Under the pieces are notes generated by a model. It did not search any database. It saw only the letters and a list, made by a program, of their open reading frames with translations, and was not told the DNA's origin. Source: Sphingobium sp. (GTDB lineage: Bacteria > Pseudomonadota > Alphaproteobacteria > Sphingomonadales > Sphingomonadaceae). Taken from it: 39,134 nucleotides of DNA. Each line of letters starts with the position of its first letter. The stretch's first letter is position 1. The position numbers and the translations under genes were made by a program. Below, one piece after another: positions 16,328 through 26,466 of this stretch. The stretch is taken from NCBI GenBank assembly GCA_017745115.1, contig JAGIAA010000027.1, positions 1 to 39,134 on the forward strand, in the 5' to 3' direction.

Positions 16328-17802
16328 TGAATGCCCCCCATTTCTGCCATGAGCGCACCAGGACCTTGCTCGACAATGCCGCGAAGCTGGGCGCAGACGC
16401 GAGCCTCGAGTTCCGGCCAACGCCGCGCAACATCGCCGAATATTTCGTCCATCGCGAGAAGCCTGGAACACGCCTCGTCGATTGCGCTTGCTTCGGCCCA
16501 GATGGCGCCGGTGCGCGCGGCCATGGGATCGTCGACCGCGAATGCATGACCCGCAGCATCCCTGCCGCGCTGCCATGCCATCCATGCGGCGATGGCAAGC
16601 TCCAGCATGGGGGAAGGCAGGCCTATCTGCAGCCGCGCGCGCAGCGGCGCGACGATACGCTGCGGCAGCTTCAGGGAGCCATCCATGGCAATTTGCTGCG
16701 TGCGATGTTGCAGCATGGGATTGGCGAAACGGTGCAACAGGTCTGCGCGGTGGCGTGGCAGGTCGAGTTCGGGAGGCGGCGAAAGCGTCGTCTCGCTTTC
16801 GTCCCAGAGGCGCTCGATCAACGCACGCCGCGCCGGGCTGGCGACGAACTCATGGACATGGGCAATACCGTCCAGTCCGCCCAGATAAGCAATGGTCGAA
16901 TGGGCGCCATTGAGCAGGCGCAGCTTGGCCTCCTCCCAGGGCGCGACGGCCGGTGTCAATGTGACGCCGGCGCTAGCAAGATCAGGCATCTCGCCGGCAA
17001 AGCGGTTCTCCAGCACCCATTGCGTGAACGGTTCGGTTTCGATCAGCCCTTCGTCGCGTACGCCATAATCGGCGGTGAAACGATCGGTGCGTTCGCTTGT
17101 CGTGGCCGGCACGATGCGGTCGACCATGGAGGCGGGAAAGGCGCCGCATGTTTCGATCCATTGGGCAAGCGCTGCGTCATGCGCACGTGCCATCGCAAGC
17201 ACCGCGTCGCGCAGCAATGTTCCGTTGTGCGGAAGATTGTCGCAACTGACAGCGGTGAAGGGGGGCAAGCCGGCCGCCTGGCGGCGAGCGAGAGCGGCGA
17301 CGAGCAAGCCGGGTGCGGAACGCGGCGCGCCGAGGTTTTTCAGGTCTGCCGCGATGTCGGGATTGCCTGTGTCCAGACCGCCCTCGGCCCGATCGAGCCC
17401 GTACCCTTTTTCCGTGACGGTGAGGGTGACGAGATGGACACTCGGCTGCGCCAGGGCCGTGACCACGGCGCCGGGGTCCTCCGGCGCGACGAGCATGCGC
17501 AGGAGATTGCCGACGACCCGTGCTTTCTCGCCATCGCCACTGCGCTCGAGAAGGGTGTAGAGGCCATCCTGCGGAGCCAGCCTGTTGCGTACACCTGCCG
17601 AACGCAGCGAGACGCCGACAATGCCCCAACGGTGATCACCCGAGGCTGCGACGGTGTCGAGATAAGCCGCTTGGTGCGCGCGATGGAAGGCGCCGAGGCC
17701 GAGATGGACCACGCCCTCCGCCAAGGCGGAGCGGTCGTAGGCTGGCGTCGCGATGCGTTCGTCGAGAGACGGCAATGTTTCAAGCGACAGAAGCGGGCTC
17801 AC
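16324..17802 (-). CDS. uxuB: Fructuronate reductase (D-mannonate oxidoreductase, mannitol dehydrogenase family)
   Basis: The 492-residue NAD-dependent enzyme reduces D-fructuronate to D-mannonate. The N-terminal Rossmann segment is VHLGLGAFHRAHQAAYLD. The family's catalytic region is intact at KLRLLNGAHSTIAYLGG, and the C-terminal helical domain is complete. The start is GTG at 17802 inside the GTGA overlap with the uxaC stop, and its own stop overlaps the SGNH start. Members of this family also act on mannitol, arabinitol or tagaturonate. Position directly after glucuronate isomerase and in the same operon as mannonate dehydratase makes fructuronate the natural substrate. Confidence 0.92.
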   Translation of the reverse strand: MSPLLSLETLPSLDERIATPAYDRSALAEGVVHLGLGAFHRAHQAAYLDTVAASGDHRWGIVGVSLRSAGVRNRLAPQDGLYTLLERSGDGEKARVVGNLLRMLVAPEDPGAVVTALAQPSVHLVTLTVTEKGYGLDRAEGGLDTGNPDIAADLKNLGAPRSAPGLLVAALARRQAAGLPPFTAVSCDNLPHNGTLLRDAVLAMARAHDAALAQWIETCGAFPASMVDRIVPATTSERTDRFTADYGVRDEGLIETEPFTQWVLENRFAGEMPDLASAGVTLTPAVAPWEEAKLRLLNGAHSTIAYLGGLDGIAHVHEFVASPARRALIERLWDESETTLSPPPELDLPRHRADLLHRFANPMLQHRTQQIAMDGSLKLPQRIVAPLRARLQIGLPSPMLELAIAAWMAWQRGRDAAGHAFAVDDPMAARTGAIWAEASAIDEACSRLLAMDEIFGDVARRWPELEARVCAQLRGIVEQGPGALMAEMGGIQ

Positions 17803-19214
17803 AGCCTGTAGGCCGCCTTGGCAAGATCATAGGCGAGTGCCCGCGCCAACTCGTGCGCCTCATCCTCTTCGAGGCGATGATCCGCGACCAGTTGCGCGAG
17901 CCAGACACAGTCCATCCGGCGGGCAACGTCATGGCGGGCCGGGATGGAGAGGAAGGCGCGCGTATCGTCGTTGAAGCCGACCGTGTTGTAGAAACCTGCC
18001 GTTTCGGTGGCGCGCTCGCGGAAGCGGCGCATGCCCTCCGGACTATCGTTGAACCACCAGGGCGGGCCCAGTTTCAGCGCGGGATAATGACCGGCAAGCG
18101 GCGCCAGTTCACGCGAATAGCTGTCTTCGTCCAGCGTGAAGACAATGATGCAAAGGCGAGGGTCGTTGCCATAGGCGTCCAGCAAGGGCTTCAGCGCCGT
18201 GACATAGTCGGTCGGCACAGGAATATCGGCGCCCTTGTCGCGTCCGAAGCGGGCGTGGACCCAATCACTATGGTTGCGGAAAACACCGGGGTGCAGCTGG
18301 AGCACCATGCCGTCGTCGATACTCATGCGCGCCATTTCGACGAGCATGGCGCCGCGAAATATGTCGGCGTCTCCCGGCGAGCAGCGCCCCAGCAACGCCT
18401 TGGCGTAGAGCGTCTCCAGATCGGCGCGATCCAGGGCGCAGGTCGTCGCGTTGCGGTGGCCATGGTCGGTAGCTGTCGCGCCATGCGCGCGGAAATAGGC
18501 GCGGCGGTTCTCGTGGGCCCGCAGATAGCCGTCGAGCGTACCGATATCCTCGCCGGCCAGCTCTCCGAACCGCGCGACGTTTTCGGCAAAACCCTCATGC
18601 TCGGGATCCACGACCGGATCGGGCCGATAGGTGGTGATGACGCGCCCGCTCCATCCGCTGTCCTGGATGATCCTGTGATAGGGGAGCTCGTCGATCGGGC
18701 TCTCGGTTGTCGCGATGGCCTCGATGCCGAAGCGCTCGAAGAGGGCGCGGGGCCGGAAGGCATCGGTGCGCAGCGCGGCGTCGATGGTATCGAAATAATG
18801 GGCCGCGGTATCGGCGGTCAGTTGGACGTCGAGGCCGAAGATCTCGGAGAAGACCCAGTCGAGCCACATGCGCGACGGCGTGCCGCGGAACAGATGATAA
18901 CGCTCGGCAAAGCGCGTCCAGATCTTGCGCGGATCGGTCTCAACGGGCGTGCCATCGCGCGTCGGGATGCCAAGGTCTTCAAGTCGAACGCCCTGGCTGT
19001 AGAGCATCCGGAAGACATAGTGATCAGGCACGATGAGGAGTTGCGCCGGATCCGGGAAAGGCTCGTTCAGCGCAAACCATGCCGGATCGGTGTGGCCGTG
19101 CGGGCTGATGATCGGCAGGCTCTTCACGCCGTCATAAAGCGCGCGGGAGATGTCGCGTGTGCGCGGCTCCGCCGGGAAAAGACGGTCGGGGTGAAGCCGC
19201 AGAGGCTTAGTCAT
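17799..19214 (-). CDS. uxaC: Glucuronate isomerase
   Basis: The 471-residue cytoplasmic enzyme converts D-glucuronate to D-fructuronate (and galacturonate to tagaturonate). It is a member of the amidohydrolase superfamily. The N-terminal metal motif is ISPHGHTDPAWF, FRGTPSRMWLDWVFSE and TTESPIDELPYH follow, and the C-terminal WFNDSPEGMRRF and HDVARRMDCVW segments are family signatures. Length matches E. coli UxaC. It overlaps the transporter stop by four bases (19211-19214) and the uxuB start by four, so the genes are tightly coupled. The glucuronate would be supplied by the alpha-glucuronidase encoded divergently from this operon. Confidence 0.95.
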   Translation of the reverse strand: MTKPLRLHPDRLFPAEPRTRDISRALYDGVKSLPIISPHGHTDPAWFALNEPFPDPAQLLIVPDHYVFRMLYSQGVRLEDLGIPTRDGTPVETDPRKIWTRFAERYHLFRGTPSRMWLDWVFSEIFGLDVQLTADTAAHYFDTIDAALRTDAFRPRALFERFGIEAIATTESPIDELPYHRIIQDSGWSGRVITTYRPDPVVDPEHEGFAENVARFGELAGEDIGTLDGYLRAHENRRAYFRAHGATATDHGHRNATTCALDRADLETLYAKALLGRCSPGDADIFRGAMLVEMARMSIDDGMVLQLHPGVFRNHSDWVHARFGRDKGADIPVPTDYVTALKPLLDAYGNDPRLCIIVFTLDEDSYSRELAPLAGHYPALKLGPPWWFNDSPEGMRRFRERATETAGFYNTVGFNDDTRAFLSIPARHDVARRMDCVWLAQLVADHRLEEDEAHELARALAYDLAKAAYRL

Positions 19215-20497
19215 GATCGCTGTTCCATCCGCGCCGGTTCATAGCGCGGATTGATGAGATGCGTCACCACGAGGGCGGCAAGATAAGCGAAGCCGGAGAC
19301 GACGAAGATGGGCGTGTAGGTACCGATGCTCTCCAGCACCATGCCGGCATATTTGCTCATGAGCATGCCGCCGGCCGCTCCCGCAAAGCCGCCCAGGCCG
19401 ACGACGGCGCCTTGCGCATAGCGGGGAAAGAGGTCGCCGGGGATGGCGAAGAGATTGGTGGAGAAGCCCTGGTGCCCGGCGGTGGCCAGGCCGATGAGGA
19501 TGACTGCGGCCCAGATGGAGGATGCCTGAGCGGAAAAAGTTACAGGCACGACGATGAGGGCGCACAGCAGCATGGCAAGCTTCCGCGCCGGTCCCGTCGC
19601 CCAGCCTTTGCCCAACAGGTGCGAACTGGTCCAGCCACCCGCGATCGCGCCCAAATCGGACATGAGATAGATGGCCACCAGCGGCGGGCCGAACCCGGCA
19701 AGATTGGTGCCGAACTGCTTGGAGAAGAAATCGGGCAGCCAGAAGAGGAACGTCCACCAGACCGGATCGATAAGGAAGCGGCCGGACATATAGGCCCAGG
19801 TCTGCTTGTGGCGCAGCACCGCACGGATCGACGAGCGCCCAGTGTCAACGGCCGGTTCGGCCTCGATCCAGGCGACTTCCTCCGCCGTCACCCGTTTGTG
19901 CTCGCGCGGCTTGCGGTAGAGGAACCACCAGGCGCCGAGCCAGACGATGTTGAACAGCCCGGTCACGATGAAGGCGCTTCGCCAGCCGAAGCTGAGAGCG
20001 AGCGCCGGGACGAGCAACGGCGTGATGATGGCGCCGAAATTCGCTCCCGCGTTGAAGATGCCGATGGCGAGCGCGCGTTCGCGCCGGTTGAACCACTGTG
20101 AGGCGGCGGCGAGTGCGGCGGGATAGGTGCCGGCCTCGCCAATGCCGAGCGGGATGCGCATCAATGCGAATTGCCGCGTCGTCGTCATGAAGGCATGGCC
20201 GACATGCGCCGCGGTCCAGATGCCCATGGCGAGCAGATAGCCGGCGCGGGGACCGATCCGGTCGATCAGGCGGCCGAAGAACAGGAAGCCGATGCCGTAG
20301 GAGGCCTGGAAGACGAGCGCCGTGTTGGCGTAGCCACCCTCGGTCCAGCCGTAGAGTTCGGTAAGCGTCGGCTTGAGCACGCCAATGACGAGGCGATCGA
20401 TATAAGAGAGAATGACCGCGAAGAAGAGCATGCCGCAGATGATCCAGCGGACATTGCCTTTCGGCCGGGTTGTGCCGGCTGCCACTGTGTCAGTCAT
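19211..20497 (-). CDS. MFS transporter, anion:cation symporter family (probable hexuronate importer)
   Basis: The 428-residue protein has about 12 hydrophobic segments. It shows ACS-family motifs: WIICGMLFFAVILSYIDRLV in helix 1, the LIDRIGPRAGY loop, and RIPLGIGEAGTYPAA in helix 4. ExuT/GudP-type carriers of this family import glucuronate, galacturonate, glucarate or similar acids across the inner membrane. It lies between mannonate dehydratase (20-base gap) and glucuronate isomerase (overlap), so glucuronate or a glucuronate-bearing sugar is the likely substrate. GGGAGGGG precedes the start. The substrate is inferred from context only. Confidence 0.87.
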   Translation of the reverse strand: MTDTVAAGTTRPKGNVRWIICGMLFFAVILSYIDRLVIGVLKPTLTELYGWTEGGYANTALVFQASYGIGFLFFGRLIDRIGPRAGYLLAMGIWTAAHVGHAFMTTTRQFALMRIPLGIGEAGTYPAALAAASQWFNRRERALAIGIFNAGANFGAIITPLLVPALALSFGWRSAFIVTGLFNIVWLGAWWFLYRKPREHKRVTAEEVAWIEAEPAVDTGRSSIRAVLRHKQTWAYMSGRFLIDPVWWTFLFWLPDFFSKQFGTNLAGFGPPLVAIYLMSDLGAIAGGWTSSHLLGKGWATGPARKLAMLLCALIVVPVTFSAQASSIWAAVILIGLATAGHQGFSTNLFAIPGDLFPRYAQGAVVGLGGFAGAAGGMLMSKYAGMVLESIGTYTPIFVVSGFAYLAALVVTHLINPRYEPARMEQRS

Positions 20498-20517
20498 TCA
20501 ATCCCCTCCCGCTTATC

Positions 20518-21744
20518 TCACCAGTTGTAGAGCGTACCGTCCTCGAGCCTGTTGACCGGCAGGTAGGCGCGTTCATAGGGATGGGTCGCGGCGAGGCGCT
20601 CGTCGATATCGACGCCCAGGCCGGGCGCATCGCCGGGATGCATCAACCCATCTTCGAAGCTGTAATGGTGCGGGAAGACCGCGTCCGTCTCGGCCGTGTG
20701 GCGCATATATTCCTGAATGCCGAAGTTGGGGATCGACAGGCCGAAATGCAGCGCGGCGGCCATGGTGACCGGCGAGAGGTCGGTGGCGCCATGGCATCCC
20801 GTCCGGACGTTGTGCATGTCCGCAAAACTGGCGATTTTCCGTAGGTGCGTGATGCCGCCCGCATGAACCACCGTCGCGCGGATATAGTCGATCAACTGCT
20901 CCTCGATCAGCTGCTTGCAGTCCCAGATGGAGGAGAAGATCTCGCCGACTGCGAGCGGGGTCGTGGTGTGTTGCCGGATAAGTCGGAAATTGGCCTGGTT
21001 CTCGGCGACGACCGCGTCCTCCAGCCAGAAGGGCCGGAAGGGCTCGAGATCCTTGCCCAGTCGCCCCGCCTCAATGGGTGTCAGGCGATGGTGGATGTCA
21101 TGGAGCAGGTGGACGTCCCAGCCCAACGCCTCACGGGCCGCCTCGAAAAGCGGGGCGACGGAGCGGAGATACTTCTCGCTGGACCAGACATTCTCGGTGG
21201 GAAGATCGGCGTCCGCAGGCTCATAGAAATAGCGGTCCTTGGAAACGCCGTAGGTCGAGGCGAGCCCGGGCACGCCGGACTGAAGGCGGATCGCCTTGTA
21301 GCCCTGGCGTTGATAATCGAGCGCTGCCGCAACGGTATCTTCAATGGTCGCGCCATTGGCATGGCCGTAGACCATGCAGCCTTCGCGGCAGGCGCCGCCG
21401 AGGAGCTGGTAAACCGGCAGGCCCGCGACCTTACCCTTGATGTCCCAGAGCGCCATGTCGACAGCGGCAATGGCCGACATCGTGACCGGACCGCGCCGCC
21501 AATAGGCACCGCGATAGAGATATTGCCACATGTCCTCAATGCGCTGCGCGTCACGGCCGATGAGCAGCGGAACGACATGGTCGTCGAGATAGCTGGCAAC
21601 CGACAGCTCGCGGCCGTTGAGCGTCGCATCGCCAACGCCCGTGACGCCATCCTCCGTCTCGATCTTCAACGTGACGAAATTGCGGCCGGGACATGTGACG
21701 ATGACCTTCGCCGACTTTATGGGGGCGGATTTGATGCGCGACAT
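20518..21744 (-). CDS. manD: D-mannonate dehydratase, enolase superfamily (ManD)
   Basis: The 408-residue enzyme dehydrates D-mannonate to 2-keto-3-deoxygluconate. The start is ATG 21744 after GAGGAGAGG; a longer frame upstream is not needed. [26 protein letters not shown] and [13 protein letters not shown] at the N-terminus are almost identical to the structurally known Novosphingobium aromaticivorans ManD (from memory). Metal ligands lie in [16 protein letters not shown] and AVGEIFS (about residues 215-270), and the later base region is [13 protein letters not shown]. This protein is unrelated to UxuA and replaces it in the hexuronate pathway. It follows the GH3 gene after a 14-base gap. 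Confidence 0.94.
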   Translation of the reverse strand: MSRIKSAPIKSAKVIVTCPGRNFVTLKIETEDGVTGVGDATLNGRELSVASYLDDHVVPLLIGRDAQRIEDMWQYLYRGAYWRRGPVTMSAIAAVDMALWDIKGKVAGLPVYQLLGGACREGCMVYGHANGATIEDTVAAALDYQRQGYKAIRLQSGVPGLASTYGVSKDRYFYEPADADLPTENVWSSEKYLRSVAPLFEAAREALGWDVHLLHDIHHRLTPIEAGRLGKDLEPFRPFWLEDAVVAENQANFRLIRQHTTTPLAVGEIFSSIWDCKQLIEEQLIDYIRATVVHAGGITHLRKIASFADMHNVRTGCHGATDLSPVTMAAALHFGLSIPNFGIQEYMRHTAETDAVFPHHYSFEDGLMHPGDAPGLGVDIDERLAATHPYERAYLPVNRLEDGTLYNW

Positions 21745-21758
21745 GGGAAAGCCTCTCC

Positions 21759-24155
21759 TCAGCCGATCTCGAGCGTGACGCTCTTGAGATCGGCGCTGTT
21801 GGGTCCGGCCATGATATCGAACAGCCCCGGCTCGACCACTTCCTTCATGTCGATATCCCACATGCGGAAGGCTTCCGGACCCAGCGTGAACCTGACGGTC
21901 TTCTTTTCGCCGGCTGCGAGGCTAACGCGCCTAAAGGCCTTAAGCTCCTTGACGGGCCGGGTGACCGAGGCGACCTGATCATGGACGTAGACTTGCACGA
22001 CCTCGTCGCCCGGACGCTGCCCCACATTGGTCACGTCTATCTCGACATCGACCGATCCCGCGCGCGCGATCTTCGGGGCAGAAAGACGCGGTGCGGAGAC
22101 GGTGAAGCTGGTGTAGCTCAGGCCGAAGCCGAAGGGGAAAAGCGGGCTTGGATCGGCGAAGAGATAGCCGCGGCGGGCGGAGGGCTTGTGATTGTAGAAG
22201 AACGGGATCTGGCCGACGTCACGGACCACCGTCACAGACATTTTGCCGCCGGGATTGATGTCGCCGAACAGGGCCTCGGCCATGGCGGTGCCGCCCTCCT
22301 GGCCGAGATACCAGCATTCGATCAATGCGTTAGCGCCGTCGACGACTGCCGGCCAACTCGGCGGACGGCCATTGAGCGCCATGACGACGACAGGTTTTCC
22401 GGTCGCCTTGATCGCCGCGAACAGGTCGTTCTGCTCGCCGACCAGATCGAGGTCGGTGCGGTCCCCGAGATGGTTGCGGGCATAGCCTTCGCGGCTGGTC
22501 TGCTCGGTGTCGCCGATGGCGAGGATGACGACGTCTGCGCCCTGCGCAACGGTCACGGCTTCCTTGATGAGGGCGCGGTTCTTCGCGGGATCGGCGAGGA
22601 GGATTTCGTTGGCGCCGCGGTCCTCGCTCTGCGTGATGAACACGCCCTGCGCGAAGACGACTTCGGCCTTGCCTTCGAGCCGCTTCCTGATGCCGTCCAG
22701 CAGTGAAATGCGCGTCTTCGGGAGCGACGAATAGCCACCAAGCCGCGTGACGGCGGCATTGGGGCCGATCACTGCGACGCGTTTATGGGCCCCGGGGGTC
22801 AGCGGCAGGATCCCGTCATTCTTGAGCAGCACCATCGCCTTGCGCGCGGTCTCCAACGCAAGCGCGCGCGCCTCATCATTGGCGGTGAGCTTGGCGGCGG
22901 CGACGGGGTCGACAGGCCCGGCCTCGAACAGCCCGGCCCGGAACTTCATGCGCAGCATGTGCGCGCAAGCGGCGTCGACCAGCGCCAGCGGGACGCGTCC
23001 CGCACGCACTTCGTCGGGAAGGCTGCGATAGGCAACGCCGTCGGGCAGGTCGCAATCGACGCCGGCCTCCAATGCCAATCGTGAGGCATCGCCGAGACTG
23101 GCGGCGACCTTGTGGAAGGTGGAAAGCTCCTCGACTGCGGCGTAGTCCGAGACAATGGCGCCATCGAAACCCCATTCGCCGCGCAATATTGTCTTGAGCA
23201 ACCACTTGTTGGCATGGCTGGGGACGCCGTCGATCTCATTGTAGCTCGGCATGACCGCACCGATGCCGGTGCGCTCGACGACTGCGCGGAAGGGCGGAAA
23301 GAAGAACTCCCGCAAGTCCCGTTCGCCGAGCATGGCGGGCGCGACGTTGTTGCCGGCGAGCGGCTGGCCATGGCCGGTCATGTGCTTGAGCGTGGCGTGG
23401 ACCTTGCCGGGCGCGAGTTCCTTGCCGTCGCCCTGCAGTCCGCGCACGGCGGCGACGCCCAATTCGGCGCAGAGGAACGGATCCTCGCCGAAGGTTTCCT
23501 CGATGCGGCCCCAGCGCGGATCGCGCGCGATATCGACGACAGGCGAGAGCGCGAGGGTAGTGCCGTGCGCACGGACCTCGCGGCCGATGACAGCCGACAC
23601 GCGCTCGACGAGGTCCGGATCGAAGGTGCTTGCCATGGCAATGGCTTGCGGGAAGCTGGTCGCCTCCGGGGCCATGAAGCCGTGCAGCGCTTCTTCATGG
23701 AAGACGATCGGGATGCCAAGGCGAGTCTTCGTGCGCGCCCAGTCCTGCGCGGCGTTGACGAAGGCAATGGTGTCAGCCGGTTTGCGCCAGCGGCCGGTGG
23801 AGTCATTGGCCGCGTTGCTGGCGGTCGCGGCACCGCCGCGGTCCGAGGGTCGGGCAACCTGGCCGATGCCATGGGGATATGCCGCGCTCGCCTTGGCGGG
23901 ATCGAAGCGGAGCGCGTCGTCCATCACGTCGCGCTTGGTGCGTGAGAGCGTGATGATCTGCGCGACCTTCTCGTCCAGCGTCATGCGCGACATGAGATCA
24001 CGGACGCGCAAGTCGACCGGCGCACGAACATCCTTGTAAAGCGGTTGGACGACGGCTGTCGCCGCACGGAGCGAGGCTGGCAGGAGGGCCATGAGCGAGG
24101 CGCCAGCGGACAGGCGAAGCAGGTCGCGCCGTGCGATCATGCTCGGTCTCGCCAT
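21759..24155 (-). CDS. Glycoside hydrolase family 3 beta-xylosidase/beta-glucosidase (BglX-like), exported
   Basis: From ATG 24155 (a second possible ATG at 24140) the protein has 798 residues. It begins with a Tat-type signal ([18 protein letters not shown]). The N-terminal GH3 barrel carries [14 protein letters not shown] and the nucleophile Asp337 in [12 protein letters not shown]. The alpha/beta sandwich domain follows, with [15 protein letters not shown] and [14 protein letters not shown]-terminal fibronectin III-like domain is seen around [17 protein letters not shown]. In a glucuronoxylan operon beta-xylosidase activity is the best guess, though GH3 enzymes of this type often take several beta-linked sugars. 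It is the first gene of the six-gene minus-strand operon and diverges from aguA across a shared operator. Confidence 0.88.
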   Translation of the reverse strand: MARPSMIARRDLLRLSAGASLMALLPASLRAATAVVQPLYKDVRAPVDLRVRDLMSRMTLDEKVAQIITLSRTKRDVMDDALRFDPAKASAAYPHGIGQVARPSDRGGAATASNAANDSTGRWRKPADTIAFVNAAQDWARTKTRLGIPIVFHEEALHGFMAPEATSFPQAIAMASTFDPDLVERVSAVIGREVRAHGTTLALSPVVDIARDPRWGRIEETFGEDPFLCAELGVAAVRGLQGDGKELAPGKVHATLKHMTGHGQPLAGNNVAPAMLGERDLREFFFPPFRAVVERTGIGAVMPSYNEIDGVPSHANKWLLKTILRGEWGFDGAIVSDYAAVEELSTFHKVAASLGDASRLALEAGVDCDLPDGVAYRSLPDEVRAGRVPLALVDAACAHMLRMKFRAGLFEAGPVDPVAAAKLTANDEARALALETARKAMVLLKNDGILPLTPGAHKRVAVIGPNAAVTRLGGYSSLPKTRISLLDGIRKRLEGKAEVVFAQGVFITQSEDRGANEILLADPAKNRALIKEAVTVAQGADVVILAIGDTEQTSREGYARNHLGDRTDLDLVGEQNDLFAAIKATGKPVVVMALNGRPPSWPAVVDGANALIECWYLGQEGGTAMAEALFGDINPGGKMSVTVVRDVGQIPFFYNHKPSARRGYLFADPSPLFPFGFGLSYTSFTVSAPRLSAPKIARAGSVDVEIDVTNVGQRPGDEVVQVYVHDQVASVTRPVKELKAFRRVSLAAGEKKTVRFTLGPEAFRMWDIDMKEVVEPGLFDIMAGPNSADLKSVTLEIG

Positions 24156-24224
24156 GGCATTGCCGTCATGGTGCCAGTCCCCTCCAGTTCCAGAAGAACG
24201 CGGCATTGCTTGCGATGCCGTCGC

Positions 24225-24242
24225 TGTGATAGCGGTAACATG
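24225..24242. promoter_or_regulatory. LacI-type operator between the GH3-hexuronate operon and aguA
   Basis: TGTGATAGCGGTAACATG contains the core TGATAGCGGTAACA (24227-24240), which follows the pattern of the sites at 3016 and 31990. It lies 54 bases before the aguA start and 71 bases before the GH3 start, so one site could control both directions. The nearest encoded LacI regulator is the gene directly after aguA. No clear -35/-10 pair stood out around it. Confidence 0.65.
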
Positions 24243-24293
24243 CGCGACGGGATATCGGCTGTCAATGCCGACCAGCGCCGCAAGGAGAGGGCG

Positions 24294-26390
24294 ATGGGAG
24301 GACGGGCGTATCTCTGGGTGATGGCCCTGGCCGCAACCTGGCTCGGCGCGCCTGCTCAGGCGGAGGACGGCTACAGGCTGTGGATGCGTTATCCCGCTCC
24401 AGCCGCCGGCCAGATGCTCTCGAGGATCAATGCGCCCGCCAGATCCCCCATGATCGACGCCGCGATTACGGAGCTTGCGCGCGGACTGGCGGGACGCGTT
24501 GCGGACGTCATGCTCGCGACCGGCGCCGATCCCCAGATCGCCGCGCTCAAGCTGCCGCTGGGCGATCTGGGTGACGAAGGCTATCTCATCCGGCCTGTCA
24601 CCGTAGCGGGCAAGGCGACTCTGCTCGTGACGGCCAATGGCGAGCGCGGTTTGCTCTATGGTGCCTTCGCACTGCTGCGTCACCTCGACGGCGGCGGATC
24701 GGCGACGAAAATCGATCTCAAATCCGTGCCCAAACTCAAGCTTCGCATCATGGACCATTGGGACAATCTCGATGGCTTCGTGGAGCGGGGCTACGCCGGG
24801 CGGTCGATCTTCGACTGGTGGACGTTGCCGGAGTATAAGGACCCGCTCTACACCGACTATGCACGAGCCGAGGCGTCGATCGGCATCAACGGCACGGTGC
24901 TCAACAATGTCGGTGCGCAGCCCGAGGCGCTGAGCGCGCCCTTTATCGCCAAGGCTGCGTCGTTGGCGGACATCTTCCGGCCCTATGGCATCAAGGTCTA
25001 TCTGAGCGTGCGCTTCACTGCGCCGATCCAGATCGGCGGTCTCAAGACCGCCGATCCGCTCGATCCGCAGGTGCAGGCATGGTGGAGGGCCAAGGCGGAC
25101 GAAATCTACAAGGCGATCCCCGACTTCGGCGGCTTCCTCGTCAAGGCCAACAGTGAGAGCCAGCCGGGGCCGCGCGATTATGGCCGTACACAGGCCGAGG
25201 GCGCCAATGTGCTTGCGGCCGCGCTCAAGTCGCATGGCGGCGTCGTCATGTGGCGCGCCTTCGTCTATTCGGACGCCGATCCCGAAGATCGCGCCAAGCA
25301 GGCCTATAGCGAGTTCAAGCCGCTCGACGGTAAGTTTGCCGACAATGTCCTCGTGCAGGCCAAGAACGGCGCCATCGACTTCCAGCCCCGTGAGCCGTTC
25401 CATCCTTTGTTCGGCGCGCTGCCGGGCACGCAGCTCATGCTCGAGTTGCAAGTGACCAAGGAATATCTGGGGCAGGCGACGAGTTTCGCCTATCTTGGGC
25501 CGCTCTTCTCCGAAGTCCTAAACGCCGATACCTACGCGAAGGGCAAGGGCACGACGGTCGCCAGGATCGTCGATGGGTCAGCCTTTGGCGGCAAGCTGAC
25601 GGGCATCGCCGGTGTCGCCAACACCGGCCGCAGCCGCGACTGGAGCGGCTCGACGATGAACCAGGCCAACTGGTATGCATTTGGCCGATTGGCCTGGGAC
25701 CCGTCACTCAGTCCCGAGGTGATCGCCGGCGAATGGGCGGCGCAGACCTTCTCTCCGGATCCGAAACTCGTCGGCCCCCTAGTGAAGATGATGATGGGCT
25801 CCCGCGAAGCCGTGGTCGACTATACCGGCGCGCTGGGCCTCGCTCACCTGTTTGCGACGGGCCATCATTATGGGCCGGGACCGTGGATCTCGGATCTCAA
25901 GCGCCCCGAATGGAACCCGGCCTATTATCATCGCGGCGACAAGGGCGGCATCGGCTTCGACCGGACCAAGGCGGGCAGCGATGCCATTGGCCAATATGCA
26001 CCGGACGTCGCGGCGAAACTTTACGATCCCGCGACGACATCCGAGAACGAACTGCTCTGGTTCCACCGCGTGCCCTGGGACTATCGCATGAAGGACGGCA
26101 AGACGCTGTGGACCAGCCTCGTGGGTCACTATGACCGGGGCGTCGCGACGGTCGGGCGGATGCGCCAGGACTGGCGGGCGCTCAAACCCTGGATCGACGA
26201 CCAGCGCTGGACGAAGACCGACGCCTTCCTTGCGCGAGAGCAGAGCGACGCGAAGCTATGGCGCGATGCCAGTCTCGCCTACTGGATGTCGCTCAACGGA
26301 TTGGCGCTGCCGGCTGGCGCCGTGGCACCCGAGCACGGCTTGGATTGGTACAAGGCGTTAAGCTTTCCCTATGCGCCGGGCGATCCTTGA
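24294..26390 (+). CDS. aguA: Alpha-glucuronidase, glycoside hydrolase family 67
   Basis: The start is ATG 24294, preceded by AAGGAGAGG. It gives 698 residues with a Sec signal peptide ending APAQA. GH67 enzymes cut (4-O-methyl-)glucuronic acid from the non-reducing end of aldouronic acids produced from glucuronoxylan. The general acid Glu288 lies in VKANSESQPGP. The two base carboxylates are Asp362 in NGAIDFQPREPF and Glu390 in VTKEYLGQ, equivalent by spacing to Glu292, Asp365 and Glu393 of the Cellvibrio enzyme (recalled numbering). The length is typical of the family. The signal peptide suggests a periplasmic location, whereas some GH67 enzymes are cytoplasmic. The gene is divergent from the hexuronate operon that would use its product and is followed by the LacI regulator. 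Confidence 0.95.
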   Translation: MGGRAYLWVMALAATWLGAPAQAEDGYRLWMRYPAPAAGQMLSRINAPARSPMIDAAITELARGLAGRVADVMLATGADPQIAALKLPLGDLGDEGYLIRPVTVAGKATLLVTANGERGLLYGAFALLRHLDGGGSATKIDLKSVPKLKLRIMDHWDNLDGFVERGYAGRSIFDWWTLPEYKDPLYTDYARAEASIGINGTVLNNVGAQPEALSAPFIAKAASLADIFRPYGIKVYLSVRFTAPIQIGGLKTADPLDPQVQAWWRAKADEIYKAIPDFGGFLVKANSESQPGPRDYGRTQAEGANVLAAALKSHGGVVMWRAFVYSDADPEDRAKQAYSEFKPLDGKFADNVLVQAKNGAIDFQPREPFHPLFGALPGTQLMLELQVTKEYLGQATSFAYLGPLFSEVLNADTYAKGKGTTVARIVDGSAFGGKLTGIAGVANTGRSRDWSGSTMNQANWYAFGRLAWDPSLSPEVIAGEWAAQTFSPDPKLVGPLVKMMMGSREAVVDYTGALGLAHLFATGHHYGPGPWISDLKRPEWNPAYYHRGDKGGIGFDRTKAGSDAIGQYAPDVAAKLYDPATTSENELLWFHRVPWDYRMKDGKTLWTSLVGHYDRGVATVGRMRQDWRALKPWIDDQRWTKTDAFLAREQSDAKLWRDASLAYWMSLNGLALPAGAVAPEHGLDWYKALSFPYAPGDP

Positions 26391-26466
26391 TGCCGCGCCA
26401 TGAAATCCGCCTATCTTGCGTTATGTCCAATAGATGCCGTAACCGCTGGTGCGTGAGGGAATTCCT

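Noticed and set aside
17520..19244. Plus-strand frame (574 codons) opposite glucuronate isomerase
   Set aside because: Shadow of uxaC; composition only, no motif.
24156..25451. N-terminal extension of the second GH3 protein to 1230 residues
   Set aside because: The extension is antisense to aguA and precedes a proper Tat signal peptide, so the start at 24155 is much more likely.
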